A stretch of DNA of 64,000 nucleotides from Haberlea rhodopensis (taxonomy: Eukaryota; Streptophyta; Magnoliopsida; Lamiales; Gesneriaceae), in NCBI GenBank assembly GCA_907163345.1, contig CAJQUN010000132.1, forward strand, positions 124,001-188,000, given 5' to 3'. Positions 1 to 10,980 of this stretch are shown piece by piece. Each line of letters begins with the position of its first letter. The stretch's first letter is position 1. Below the pieces are notes generated by a model that was not told the origin of the DNA, did no database searches, and saw nothing but the letters and a program-made list of their open reading frames with translations. Made by a program: the position numbers and the translations under genes.

Positions 1-1811
1 ACGCTGGGGCGTATATAGCCTTTATCAAGGAGCTCTTGCAACTGAATCTTTAATTCCCTTAGCTCTGCTGGTGCCATCCTATAAGGGGCACGAGAAATGG
101 CAGACGTCCCCGGTAATAACTCAATCCCAAACTCGACCTCTCTCGTCGGTGGGAATCCGGGAATCTCCTCCGGGAAGACATCAGGGAACTCCACCACCAC
201 GGGCACATCCTCAACTTGTACTTCTTCTTTCTTTTCCGTGACATCAACGGCATATATGAGATATCCTGTATGGCCTCGTTCCAACAACTGCGCCATCTTG
301 ACTGCAGATATCAGTGGAATATTAGAGCGAGAACCATCCCCATAGAACGTCCATGGAACTCCCATATCAGATTTGAACCGTATTGTCCTCTGCCTGCAGT
401 TCACAACTGCCTGATACCTGTTCAGAACATCAATGCCCAGAATGCAGTCAAAGTCTGACATTCCCAGAACAATCAAATCTGACCTTAGTTCTTTATCCTC
501 AAAATAAATGAGGCCATCGTAGACGATCCGATCAGTAATCATACTTCTTCCAGCGGGGGTCGAGACTATAAGAGGCGTGGGCGACGGAGAAGTGCATATG
601 TGGTGCCTTTCCACAAAACTTGTCGACACAAAAGAGTGTGACGCACCTGTGTCGATCAATATAAAAGCAGGGTGCGTAAATAAAGACACGTACCCGCTAT
701 AACCTCCTCCGGAGCCGCTGAAGCCTGCTCCCTCGTCAATGCATAGACTTGCCCTTGAGGTGGCCCCGTAGGCTGACCTACATACTGTCTCGGCACGAAT
801 GGTGGTCTATGCTGTGCTGTCCTATTCGCAGGGCTCCCCGCAGGACCCTGTTGACTTCCCCTGTTGGGACACTGTCTAGCAAAGTGGCTCTTGTCGCCAC
901 AAACATAACATCCTACACAATCTTTCGCCAGATGTGGTTGCCCACAAAGAGTGCACTGGACCTTCCCGGATCTGTCTCCCTGAGACTGCCCCCTTCCAGA
1001 TGGGGCATCACTCCTTCGGTTTCCTTTCCATCTATTGTCGGGCCTCTTACCACTGAACCTTGACGCCGATGTGTTTCCTCTTGATTTGAACTGCTCACCC
1101 CTTGGCTTCAAATTATCAGGAGTGGATTTCTGAGGGGGTGCTGGCGGTGGTACAACATCAGGGTATGCACCCACTCCCAGTTTGGCTAGCTCAGCCCGTG
1201 AGAGTGCATCGTCAAAGCAAGTAGGGCCATAAGTAATCACCCTATCGTACAGCTCCTGGCCTCAAGCCCTTCATGAAGTTCCTCATCTTTGCTTGAGTTC
1301 TCGTGGCGATGTGAGGTACATATCTGAGTAAGGAGCAATACTGAAGAGCATAATCTGACACTGACATATTACCTTGCTTGAGGTGAGTAAATTCATCTTC
1401 CTTAGCCTGTCGTGCAGCAGCCGAGAAATAACGATTCAGAAAGCGAGTTCGAAACATTTTCCAATTAACTTCATGACCTTGAGCCTCTTGCTCTACCACA
1501 GTGGTCTTCCACCACATTAGTGCATTCTTGGCCAATTGGAACTCTGCTAACCGTATCCATGCTGTCTTCGCACATGGAGCTGCCACAAAGATTTGCTCTA
1601 TTCTTTCTAACCATTCCTCAGCTCGTTCCCCTGTTTCGGTTCCTTCAAAGGTTGGGGGTCGGTATGGAAGAAATTGAGTTAAGCTTAGCTCCCCTGGCAA
1701 CAACTGTTGTTCGGACGGTTCATCATCAAAAGCTGGCGGGGGTAGGGGATTCGTACGCCCCGCACTTGCATTGACGCTCACTGCGTCACCTACCTCCACG
1801 TTTGCTGCCAT
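1..1811 (-). pseudogene. Element A gag-pol fragment, Tekay-type, frameshifted
   Basis: This is the 5' part of a Ty3/gypsy polyprotein, read right to left from an ATG at 1811 and cut by the window edge inside reverse transcriptase. It aligns by eye with the fuller copy at 22976-27541. It carries the capsid-like gag segment (FRTRFLNRYFSAAARQ), a CCHC-type zinc knuckle (CYVCGDKSHFARQC), the protease region and the start of RT. Gag would coat the RNA and protease would process the polyprotein in the cytoplasmic particle. The frame is broken near 1255, just after the KGLR segment, and again near 680 where the A-rich run before protease is one base short relative to 26400-26420. It therefore cannot make an intact polyprotein. 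The family is certain; exact frameshift bases are approximate. Confidence 0.9.
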
Positions 1812-2017
1812 ACTGCAATACAAGGGTTAACAACAAGATCCAACAGCAGTTCATATATACATCGTTAGAAAGGCATAACATGTTAGCATAACAGTCATAT
1901 ACTTCATATGTAGCTTATGCGCAAAACATGTTTAAAAGTAAGCACCTAGCTAGCTTATTGCTAAGGCTACCCTTCACTCATTCCCGGGTTATCTAACCAC
2001 TGCTCTGATACCACTAA
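1812..2017 (-). promoter_or_regulatory. Element A leader with Met-tRNA primer-binding site
   Basis: This short untranslated leader lies between LTR A and gag. On the minus strand 2002-2013 reads TGGTATCAGAGC, complementary to the 3' end of plant initiator Met-tRNA, the usual primer for Tekay-type elements. It sits 4 bp from the LTR, and the match to the other copies continues as AGTGGTT. Confidence 0.88.
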
Positions 2018-2446
2018 TGTAGGGTCTTCCTACCTTAACATCATATAATACACATATAATGGACAGAACATGAATTTATAACCTCTTAAGGGTTCCGGTT
2101 GTAGCTCGAGCTAAGAAGATTACAGGCCAAAATAAAATTTGCAAAAGCTATTTAATTACATTCTCAACAATGAATGTTAAAGCTATAGGTTTACACTACT
2201 CCTAGAGTAGAGACTATCAAAATCCTGCATCCTATATTCATCTTGCTCCTTTTAGCTCACCTCCTCAACCCGACCCTAGGCCCTCGGTCCAAAAGTGTAC
2301 CTACAGGGACAACACATCGTGAGCATATACATATTTACTTAACATGATACAAAAGACATACAGTAATGCATAACATCTTAGTTAAGTAAAAGTTATTGGC
2401 CGTTCTTCAACTTCTTTTGTTATCCCTGATTCTTATTCATGTATAA

Positions 2447-2640
2447 GGGCATCTTACCCCATTGTATGGCATCTTACCATAACATAACCGTCGTGTGGCA
2501 TCTTACCACATGGGCATCTTACCCAATCATATGGCGTCTTGCCATATCATAACATTGTGTGGCATCTTACCACGTGGGCATCTTACCCACTCACATACAT
2601 TGGGTGTCATCTTACCACATGGGCATCTTACCCAATCATA
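2447..2640. repeat. Tandem mini-hairpin array with CATCTTA loop
   Basis: About nine units of roughly 21 bp share the loop CATCTTA but have different flanking stems that stay complementary: GGG/CCC, ATGG/CCAT, TGTGG/CCACA, GTGGG/CCCAC, ATATGG/CCATAT. One unit changes the loop edges together (CGTCTTG), keeping a pair. Compensating changes suggest that base pairing has been maintained. The array lies near the LTR's 3' (U5) side. Confidence 0.85.
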
Positions 2641-2670
2641 TACGTCGTATGACCTTATCATAAACTTACT

Positions 2671-2902
2671 TATCATAAACATCATCATCATAAACGTCAT
2701 CATAAACATCATCATCGTAAACATCATCATCGTAAACATCATCATAATCATCATCATAAACATTGTCATCATAAACATCATCATCGTAAACATCATCATA
2801 ATCATCATCATACCTCGTCATCATAAACATCATCATAAACATCATCATCGTAAACATCATCATAAAAATCATCATAAACACCATCATCATAAGCATCATC
2901 GT
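2671..2902. repeat. CAT-rich degenerate microsatellite
   Basis: The sequence is built from AAACATCATCATCGT-like units with scattered variants. Open reading frames here are only His/Ile or Met/Asp homopolymer-like translations of the repeat. Confidence 0.85.
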
Positions 2903-3123
2903 TAAATGTAGGAGTATGGTTTACCGTCCAATGCTCGTACGTTTCTTACGTACCTTAATTCCAAAAGAAGGAGAAATTGCAGAACTTTATCTCCTTGAGG
3001 TTGTGGGTACTTGGGATGGTTCTACATAACCATACAAATTGATATTAGAAGCCAAACAATAGCCTAATACCAAAAATTCCATCATTTAAGCCAAGAAAAT
3101 AACCTTCAGCAAAATCGTTTTAC

Positions 3124-3339
3124 CGATCGATCGGTCACCCTTACCGATCGATCGGTAACTGTTCATATTTAAAATTTAAGCTACGGCCTTTCACCGATCG
3201 ATCGGTCCAAGACACCGATCGATCGTTAGTCATCCACCAATCGATCGGTAGCTTTCACCGATCGATCGGTAAGTGAAGGAATTTCACCCCTCGCTTCGCA
3301 CATGCACCGATCGATCGTTGCCCTGCTACCGATCGATCG
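3124..3339. repeat. Phased CGATCGATCG array in LTR A
   Basis: Copies start at 3124, 3145, 3195, 3216, 3238 (one mismatch), 3259, 3308 and 3330. The spacings are 21, 50, 21, 22, 21, 49 and 22 bp. Most copies extend to the 14-bp palindrome ACCGATCGATCGGT. AACTGTTCAT lies in the first long gap (3157-3166), reading ATGAACAGTT on the element's sense strand. Confidence 0.93.
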
Positions 3340-3999
3340 GTCGCTGCGATTTTTTGAGCAAACTCCATTTTTTTGGTACAAAACTACCAAATAAACCAAT
3401 ACATCTTAAACCAAATACATCCCAACAACTTATCACCACAAAAACCTCATAAAACCATACCCCAACCACTTGCAACATACACCCAAAACAAACCCACCTA
3501 AAACACTTCAAAATCATCCCATTTCAAAACCAAACATCATAAAAATTTAAGGAAGGGTTCCATACCTCTTGAAGACTCCAAATCTTAACAAAGATCACAC
3601 AAACACAAGTTTTGTGGGGTTTCCTCCTTCCTACTTAGAAGGGTTTCGAAAATGTGGAGTGGTTTAGGGTTGAGGATGAGTTGGGGGGTTTTAAAAGAGT
3701 AAAGGTGAAAATGTGGTTAAAATGATGGGTGAAGGGTTAAAAAAAAGGGGTTGGGGATTAATTTAAAATCACACCCCAAACTTAACATGATTCATAAAAT
3801 ACTTCTTCATGGCATTTTACAAGCATTTAGTAAAATGCAATATACTTCCTCTAAATTCACATCTTCCTCATATTTAGTAATCAACACAATTAAATCATGT
3901 TAACATCTTATTACCATCACATAAATCAATTACCACATGATTCATCATATAAACACAATTAATGCCTTAATCGCAATTGATTAATTTCGGGGCATCACA

Positions 4000-4337
4000 T
4001 ATTATGATTGATATGAACTATGATGTGCTCATGTGTTGGGGTTGTCTTTGTAGGTGCTTTTACCATGGAGAACCAGGGTCGGGGTTGATACGCTGAGCTG
4101 TAAGGAGTGCTACAGGATTAGCAGAACAGAAATTCATTTTGTATAGTTTCTACAAAGTGTAGAGTAAAGCTATAGTTTAGTAACCTTTTGTTAGGAATAT
4201 GTATGATTCTTTTTTGAACTTTTGGTACTGTAATCTCTTAAGCTCAGGATTATCAACACGGCCTAATACTCTGATTTATAAATGATTAGTTCTCTTAATT
4301 GCACCTTAGAATCTTGTTTGGCTAACGGGGTCTTACA
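4000..4337 (+). repeat. LTR fragment Q, degenerate
   Basis: This plus-strand 3' part of a Tekay-type LTR ends in GGGGTCTTACA. It resembles the reverse complement of LTR A and F starts: a TTGTAGGTGC block, then CTTAAGCTC, then the terminal ACGGGGTCTTACA. Its left part is missing at the junction with element A. Confidence 0.65.
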
Positions 4338-4797
4338 ATTACATTGCTCGCTCAATGGCGGCGACACTCTAACCTCTCGCACACTCAACAGCGGCGGCAT
4401 CATAACCAATGCTCGCTCAACAGCGATGGCATCATACACCTTGCTCGCTCAACAGAGGCACCAACATAACTCGCAATACATGCTAATTCTTCGCAACATT
4501 TATGTATACCATTCATCTAATAATGACAATAATATATTTGATCATGCTCGTACGTTACACGTACCTTATAGTCCAATAACAAGAGCCAATCCTTGCCTTT
4601 GCCCCGAGATTCAGTGAATTATTCGTTATACATAGTTAATAACTCACAATCAATTATGTGCGCATAAATACCTACTCAAGCAGGTATCCAACCTCCATAT
4701 ACATCATCATATCATGATGATTAAACACATAAAAGACACGGGAAAAGCATACGTCAAAATCGTAATACAAAATAATTTTCTAAAAATTAGGCATCGG

Positions 4798-5098
4798 CGA
4801 TCTATCACTTCTTCACAGGCGATCGATCGCCTCTCAAAAATAGACATGGGCGATCGATAGCTTCTTCCCAGGCGATCGATCGCGAGGCGATCGATTGCCT
4901 CTCAAAAATAGACATGGGCGATCGATAGCTTCTTCCCAGGCGATCGATCGCGAAGCGATCGATCGCCTCTCAATGCATTTGGCTACTGCCACTAGGCAAT
5001 CGATCGCTAAGCTTCAAGCGATAGATCGCTCCACTGTTCATTTTCAAAATTTTACCAAAAACGCAGCGATCGATCGCCTCAGCCCTAGCGATCGATCA
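4798..5098. repeat. Phased CGATCGATCG array in LTR B
   Basis: Exact and decayed copies start near 4798, 4820, 4851, 4873, 4888, 4919, 4941, 4956, 4997, 5019, 5067 and 5089. The 22-bp pair spacing recurs five times. A 68-bp tandem duplication (4851-4918 and 4919-4986) adds copies. CACTGTTCAT at 5032-5041 lies in the 48-bp gap. Confidence 0.88.
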
Positions 5099-5469
5099 CT
5101 CCGTCCTGTTTCAGCCAAAAATGGCGTTTTTTTCGAGCAAAAACTTCCAAATCAACAAACCCAACACCCCTACTCCATAAATCTTTAACAAGAACACCAT
5201 AAATACTCCTTAAATACAATCAACCCAAAAATCTTTTAAAACTCAATCCCATTGACATGCTCAACCAAATACCATAAAAAGAATACCAATACGAAGATAA
5301 AAGCGATGGGAAGAATCTTACCCAATTATCTTCGAGAAATTTGGCCCCAAACTCGAGCCTAGCACAATTCTTCCATGGAGAAGAAAGGGGAGGGAATTGG
5401 GAAGGTGGGGGAGGCGATGGAGGAGAGAGGGAGTGGAGTGGAGAATGGTTGAACACCGAGTCCACTTGG

Positions 5470-5479
5470 TACATATAGT
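5470..5479 (-). promoter_or_regulatory. TATA-like box of LTR B
   Basis: The minus strand reads ACTATATGTA, followed downstream by a conserved CAAGTGGACTCGGTGTTC block and a pyrimidine-rich tract, as in J, K and L. The palindrome array begins about 370 bp downstream. Confidence 0.55.
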
Positions 5480-5802
5480 ACCAAGGCTCCAAAAACCCGA
5501 GTTTCAAATACTCGCACCACAACTCATTAAAAATCATGTATGTTCAATAATTATCTCTCACTCACTCAATTACATCACACATAAATCCAAAGCTCCCAGA
5601 CTCCAGATTCCACTACTAACACAATTCCAAGGTTTAACACCAGAATGAGAATAAATCTCCACCCTTGGATCCAATAACCCCGATATCGAATTAAAATCCT
5701 CGGGAGTCTCAACACTGTAATTATCTCATAATTACCACAATTAAAATCAATTAAGGATCATAATCAGTCCGGGATTAATACAATTAATTTCCGGGTATCA
5801 CA

Positions 5803-6484
5803 TTTCTCCCCTAATAAAGTTTCGTCCTCGGAATTTCAACATACACATCTACCAGAGATGACAAAATAACTCATAGACATAAAAGGATAAAATAACGTCA
5901 GCATACCGTCGAATATCTTATTGGACCACATTTAGGTCTAACAATTTAGAGTTCATACATGACCAATCACAAGGAAACACCCCAGCTATCATCCCCGGTT
6001 TACATTTCCATTCTCTTTATTTATTATTGATTCAAGTGATGACGTCTTATTACATCAATTCACTTAAGAAAACATGTCACACCAGTCATGCAGTTTCTTA
6101 AATCAAGACATTTAGATTCTCGTTCGGAATTCAAAATCATGAATCTCAAGTTATAGCTTATCAGCATCTCATTGCACTAATAATCATCGGATTTCTATGT
6201 TAGACAGAGTTCATGCAAGAATTCTTAAACTCTCCAATCACATTTACATGTCCATAGACATCACTGCCTCATTTATTGAACAATTATCAATATCCATTCA
6301 TTAGTGTTCACGAATAAGCGTCTCATCACATCAATTACCACTCCACAACTAATATGAATTTGGCTAGGTAGATCTAAAATCTAACATTCGTCTACACACG
6401 TGACATTCTTGGGTGTTAAACCAACCTTCAAGCACTATCATTTCTACGGTTTCAATACTTTAACTTCATATTTCAAAGGTCGAA
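5803..6484 (-). other. Element B internal 3' end with PPT; non-coding
   Basis: Next to the LTR is a minus-strand polypurine tract (ATTAGGGGAGAAA, 5803-5815) and then a degenerate form of the TTTCG...CGAAA stem-loop seen in other copies. The remaining 650 bp are AT-rich and I recognise no coding sequence. LTR E begins at 6485. Confidence 0.7.
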
Positions 6485-7137
6485 TGTAAGGACCCTGCTA
6501 CCTTAAATGCAGATTAAAGGCATAAGAAGATCTAACATGCATAATCAGAGTATAAAAATTCGTGTTGAGGCCTTGAGCTTTAAGGATTACATGCCAAAAT
6601 AATTACTTCCAAAATGGATTAGTTACATTCCCAGCAAAAAAGAATGTTAATCGTATAGATTTACACTACTCCTAGAGTAGAAACTATACAAAAGAATCCC
6701 AGCTTCTATACCAAAAGCACTCCTTCCAAGCTCACCGCATCAACCCGTCCTTAGCCCCTTTATGCCAAAATGCACCTACAAGGACAACCCCCAAATCATG
6801 AGCATATAATAATTCATATTTAACATAATATGATTATAAGGCGTAAATGTTAAACCGTAATTACAAAACACTCCATGTATCCAATGCATTTTAAACGCTC
6901 CCTTTTGGTTGTCCCTGTACCATAACTCACGAGTATAATCAATGGATTATATTATGGTTCCACAAATGTCATGACCTATAACCATTTCATTATCACCAAT
7001 CACCAATCACCAATCACCAATCCCCAATCCCCAATCCCTAGTATGTTATAATAGTGTATTTTAATGCACCTCGATTGTCATGATAGCGACACTAATACCC
7101 CTCGCTTCGACATATCAGCGGCATTGAATAATCTCAC
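6485..7137 (-). repeat. LTR E, first part (interrupted by element D)
   Basis: It starts TGTAAGGACCC. It resumes at 15145 after element D; the flanks join through the duplicated CTCAC to give a continuous LTR of about 2.06 kb. Mini-hairpin units of the CTCGCTTC...AGCGGC type span the break, as in the similar stretch at 31560-31760. Confidence 0.88.
6992..7038. repeat. Short 7-bp tandem repeat
   Basis: Four ATCACCA units are followed by ATCCCCA units inside LTR E. Confidence 0.85.
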
Positions 7138-8688
7138 TGATAGGCTTAGATTTTGAGTGTTTTTAACTGTAATTTCTTCCCATTTTCCGTACTTTTTCCT
7201 GGATGATATTATGCTTTTTGGTGTTTATTCATCTGTTTCAGGAAATTAGATCGGAAGTGGAAGAAATGAGCTTATATGAAGATAACGGGCGAGATCGAGG
7301 CAAGAAAGGGTTGAAATGAAGAAGTGAGAATTTCGAAATCTCGATCGATCGAGATTATGTCTCGATCGATCGAGACAGACAGTGCGCTGAGAAGATATGA
7401 ATTTCAAGTCTCGATCGATCGGAACAAATTTCCGATCGAGCGAGGCAGTGACTCCAGAGCAAATTTTATTAAAGTCTCGATCGATCGGTGGAAAATCTCG
7501 ATCGATCGAGCGAGACAGTGAGTTTCAAAAGCTGGCATGAACAGTGCACCGATCGATCGCTAGCAAATCTCGATCGATCGAGACGCGAAATCCTGAAGAT
7601 TTTATTTTCCTTTTTTATCGTGATTTTGGAGGGTTTTAAGAGGGAGTTGATTCATTTCGAAAAGAGGAGGATATCAGACGTGAATTAGGTCAAGAAAGAG
7701 CCGCCCTAGCCGCCGCCTAACGCCGAAAAAGGAGATCCAATCTCCGTTCTTCATCCAAAGTCAAGCCAATCCATTCCGGAGTGCAAGGAAGGAACAAGAG
7801 AAGAAATCACGGTGCAACGCACGGATTCATCCACCGTTTATCGTATTTCTAAACTTTAATTTATTTGATTTTCAATTCCATTTGATGTTTTTGAGGTCGA
7901 GAGACAATAAAAACTCTTATGTATTTGATTTGAATTAAATTTAGTTTATATTATTGAGTTTTAGTTTCGTTGTGGTTGATTATTGATTCATTGGTATTTG
8001 AGCGCATTGATTGTTATTGTTCATAAATTAATTGCTTGTGTAGATCAAAGTCTAGCTAGCTTTGATTGAATTTGAGGGTTACATCCGAGATCGAGAGATA
8101 ACGTTGTAACACGCACCATTAATTTATGATGTATGTTACGATTGAGATCGAGAGATGATATCGCATACGTGAGAACTTGGAATCGAGAGATTTAGAGTTA
8201 TAAGGTTTTGATAATTTATGCAACTTTGAATTAGTAAATAGGTGCACGAGAGTGACTTATTCTAATTTATCGTTAGTTTCTTTACAGCTCGAGAGAGTGT
8301 ATCGAATAATAGCGAAAACCGTTCACCTTTAAAATCAATTGGTTGATAATTTGAGAATTCCATTGAATCATTAGAGATAACATAATTGAACGACGAGCTC
8401 GGTAATTTTCTCGAGTAACTTACCTTTGCATTTCCGGAACCATTCTATTCATTGTTTCTAGTTTAATCTTTATTCTTTAGTTTAATTTGGCTTTAGTTAA
8501 TCAAACTTCTTAAATCGTAGGCTAAATATAATTTTATTAATCTTATTTGGTACTTATACGTTAGTCCCTGTGGATTCGACAACCCGTACTTAATTTTCAC
8601 TATACTAAAACTTGACAACCGTGCACTTGTGGTAGAATCGCTTCACACTACACTTTGAAATATCTTTTGTTTAAAAATAAAGCGGTCA
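7138..8688 (+). repeat. 5' LTR of element D
   Basis: It begins TGATAGGCTTAG and ends AATAAAGCGGTCA. It differs from the 3' LTR by a 4-bp deletion within one palindrome (near 7437), one single-base indel and scattered, mostly transition, substitutions. After the palindrome array it holds GAGATCGAGAGA-like repeats (8090-8170). Confidence 0.95.
7342..7580. repeat. Phased CGATCGATCG array in 5' LTR of D
   Basis: Copies start at 7342, 7363, 7412, 7433 (4-bp deletion), 7478, 7499, 7550 and 7571. Spacings are 21, 49, 21, 45 (49 in the intact 3' LTR), 21, 51 and 21. The first pair are 14-bp palindromes of the form CTCGATCGATCGAG. ATGAACAGTG lies at 7537-7546 in the last long gap. Confidence 0.95.
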
Positions 8689-8694
8689 AGTTTT

Positions 8695-8712
8695 TGGTGC
8701 CGTTGTCGGGGA
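8695..8712 (+). promoter_or_regulatory. Primer-binding site of D (Asp-tRNA type)
   Basis: TGGTGCCGTTGTCGGGGA lies 6 bp after the LTR. It matches, with a few differences, the complement of the plant Asp-tRNA 3' end that Athila elements use. Element C has a closer match at 47480-47496. Confidence 0.85.
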
Positions 8713-8881
8713 CTAATCTGTATAATATCATACGAGATTAGTTAATTGTAATTTAGCCAATTCTTTTATTATTGCGTTTTTGTTTTTCTTTTCTGTTTTC
8801 TTTTGTTGATCTTTGTTAATAATTTTGTGTATTTTGTTGTCTCCTTTTGTCTGTTTTGTACAGAATCGTTTCTTTAGGTGC

Positions 8882-10157
8882 ATGCTCAGAAGAGAGGAGC
8901 CTATTCTCGAGCCTTTCGATCCGGAGATAGAAAGAACCCTACTTAGGCGATTACGAGAAGCTCGAGCGATGGCTGATAATAACGAAGCACAGAACCCTAG
9001 ATCAATGATGGACTTTGCGCAACCGGCATTTCATGGATCGTTGTCCAGTATTACGAGGCCGACGATTCAAGCGAACAATTTTGAGATCAAGCCGGCAATC
9101 ATACAAATGATTCAGCACTCGGTTATGTTTGGGGGAGCAGCTACGGATGATCCGAATAATCACATCTCCAACTTTTTGGAGATTTGTGACACATTCAAAC
9201 ATAATGGCGCCTCTGACGACGCCATCAGGTTAAGACTTTTCCCTTTTCATTACGAGACAAAGCTAAGTCATGGTTGAATTCCCTACCTGCAGGTTCAATA
9301 ACAACATGGGAGGGGATGACAAAAGCGTTTTTGTCAAAGTACTTTCCCCCTTCCAAGACGGCAAAGATGCGGAACGATATCACAACTTTTGGGCAGTTTG
9401 ACCCCGAGACGTTATATGAAGCGTGGGATCGTTTTAAGGAGTTGTTGAGGAGATGCCCACACCATGGTCTACCCATATGGCTGCAGGTACAAACTTTCTA
9501 TAACGGTTTATTTTCTTCTAACCGTTCAATGATTGATGCATCATCTGGGGGATCAATAATGAGAAAGACGCCGGAAGAAGCATATAGCTTGTTGGAGGAA
9601 ATGGCGTGCAACAGCTACCAGTGGCAGTCAGAGAGGAGCACGCCACAGAAGCCAATGGGAGTCCATCAAGTGGACGAGATCACTGCTCCTTCGGCTCAAT
9701 TAGAAGCCATGAACCGGAAGATAGACAGCATGGGAGCGGCAGCAATGCAAGCCCAAGCTATCTTCTGTGAGCTGTGTGGAGGCGGTCATCCTAGCATCGA
9801 GTGTCAGGCAGGTAACCAGTTTAACCAATCTGTTGAGGCTGTTAATTTTGTAAGTAACAGGCCACCCAACAATTCATACTCGAATTACAACCAACCATGG
9901 AGGAACCACCCGAACCTAAGATGGTCGAACCAGGAGAATGTGCTGAACCCACAACCGCAGGCCGGGTTCACACAAAAGCCGAGTATGGAGGAACTGATGG
10001 CAAAGCTGATTTCATCGACAGAGGTAAGGAAAATCAAGATGCATCGATCAAGAACTTGGAGGTGCAGATAGGGCAGTTGGCCACATTGATTTCGGGGAGA
10101 ACGCAAGGTACGCTCCCAAGTGATTCTGTAAAGAATCCAAAGGAGCCATCAAATTGA
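8882..10157 (+). pseudogene. Element D gag, two frameshifts
   Basis: This is an Athila-type gag read from the ATG at 8882. It starts LRREEPILEPFDPEIERTL, passes through the capsid-like region (TKAFLSKYFPPSKTAKMR, then YEAWDRFKELLRRCPHHG), then a zinc knuckle (CELCGGGHPSIEC) and a conserved tail (SIKNLEVQIGQLATLISGR). Gag would form the particle shell. The frame shifts near 9240-9250, within the FPFxxRDKA stretch, and again near 10015-10030 before the tail, so three reading frames are needed. The stop is at 10155-10157 and no pol follows. The family is clear; the protein is not made intact from this copy. Confidence 0.88.
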
Positions 10158-10980
10158 GAAGAGGAGGAGGTGACAGTCCAGCTTGGGACTATAAATTAAG
10201 AACTTCCGTTTTCCTTTTCTCGAGTTTTGTTTTTAATTTCTTGTTTTGGTGTGATTTTGTTAGTTCATTTGTTTTGAGATTGTCTGGGATTGAGTTCGTG
10301 TGTTTTCTATTGCAGGTGTGAAAGCAAGAGCAATTTGGTTGTAGGCGAGGCAATCCGAGAGAAAATTGTTGAGAAAATTTCAAAATTAGTCTACTGCTGC
10401 TGGCGATCGATCGAGACAAATTCTCGATCGATCGCCCAAAATTTTTAAAAAAAACATTTTGCCTACTGCCTCGCTCGATCGATCGAGAAATTTTTCCGAT
10501 CGATCGAGCGAGAGAAAATTTTGAAAAACAAATAGGGCAGACGCAGCAGCCTTCACATTCTAACTCAATTTCTCTCCTCTCCATAGCAGAACCCTCGTCG
10601 CCTCTTCCAAATTTTGTGCCAAATCTCATCTTATTTCCATCAAATTTCCAATTTACTTCAACTCTTGGAAGTAATATTTACTCTAATGAGATTTTCATTG
10701 CAGATTTGAAGAATCGCAACGCAAATTGGGTAGAAGTGCATAAAAAAGGAATTCTAAGCCAAGTGCCAAACTTTTCCAAGATTGGATTTTTAAGCGGTAA
10801 TTGGTTTCCAATTCTCAAAGATTTTATCTTTTGGTGAAATTCCTTGAATTGTAGTAGAATTGAGTTAGGAAGGAGTTAAATTTGGAGGAAGTTTTGTGGT
10901 GTTTAAGGGTGTTGGATTTACAGTGTTGTGTGGTGTTAGTTGAATTTGATTGAGTTAGTTGGGAATCATTTAGCAAGAAA
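10158..10980 (+). other. Inter-ORF leader of D with a second palindrome array
   Basis: This non-coding stretch lies between gag and ORF2. Palindromes start at 10404, 10425, 10476 and 10497 (spacings 21, 51, 21), the same pattern as in the LTRs. A pyrimidine-rich stretch (TCTCTCCTCTCC, near 10570) follows. Two good 3' splice-site-like sequences are present: TTTTCTATTGCAG ending at 10315 and ATTTTCATTGCAG ending at 10703. These could join an upstream leader to ORF2, but no transcript evidence is available. Confidence 0.7.
10404..10506. repeat. Internal phased CGATCGATCG array of D
   Basis: There are four exact copies in two 21-bp pairs, 51 bp apart. They are outside the LTRs, upstream of ORF2. 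Confidence 0.93.

Larger units (their letters stand above)
2018..3999 (-). repeat. LTR of element A (5' LTR in minus-strand sense)
   Basis: This LTR of about 1.98 kb starts TGTAGGGTC next to the primer site and ends GGGGCATCACA, giving the TG...CA ends. Its partner LTR lies outside the window to the left, so its age and TSD cannot be tested. It holds a covarying hairpin array, a CAT-rich repeat and a phased CGATCGATCG array, listed separately. From about 3360 to 3999 I see only AT-rich U3-like sequence. Confidence 0.88.
4338..5802 (-). repeat. LTR B, 5'-truncated on the plus strand
   Basis: This LTR closely parallels 37770-39177 of LTR J, including the CTCGCTCAACAGCG mini-hairpins, the CGATCGATCG array, the promoter and the terminal CCGGGTATCACA. 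It is followed at 5803 by a PPT, so it is the 3' LTR of a minus-strand element. Its missing left end is occupied by LTR scrap Q. Confidence 0.82.

Noticed and set aside
2495..2905. His/Ile-rich ORF and its Met/Asp-rich antisense ORFs
   Set aside because: Pure translation of the CAT-rich microsatellite.
4282..4617. 111-codon ORF at 4282-4617
   Set aside because: It crosses the junction of two LTR fragments and reads the mini-hairpin repeat; no protein family resemblance.
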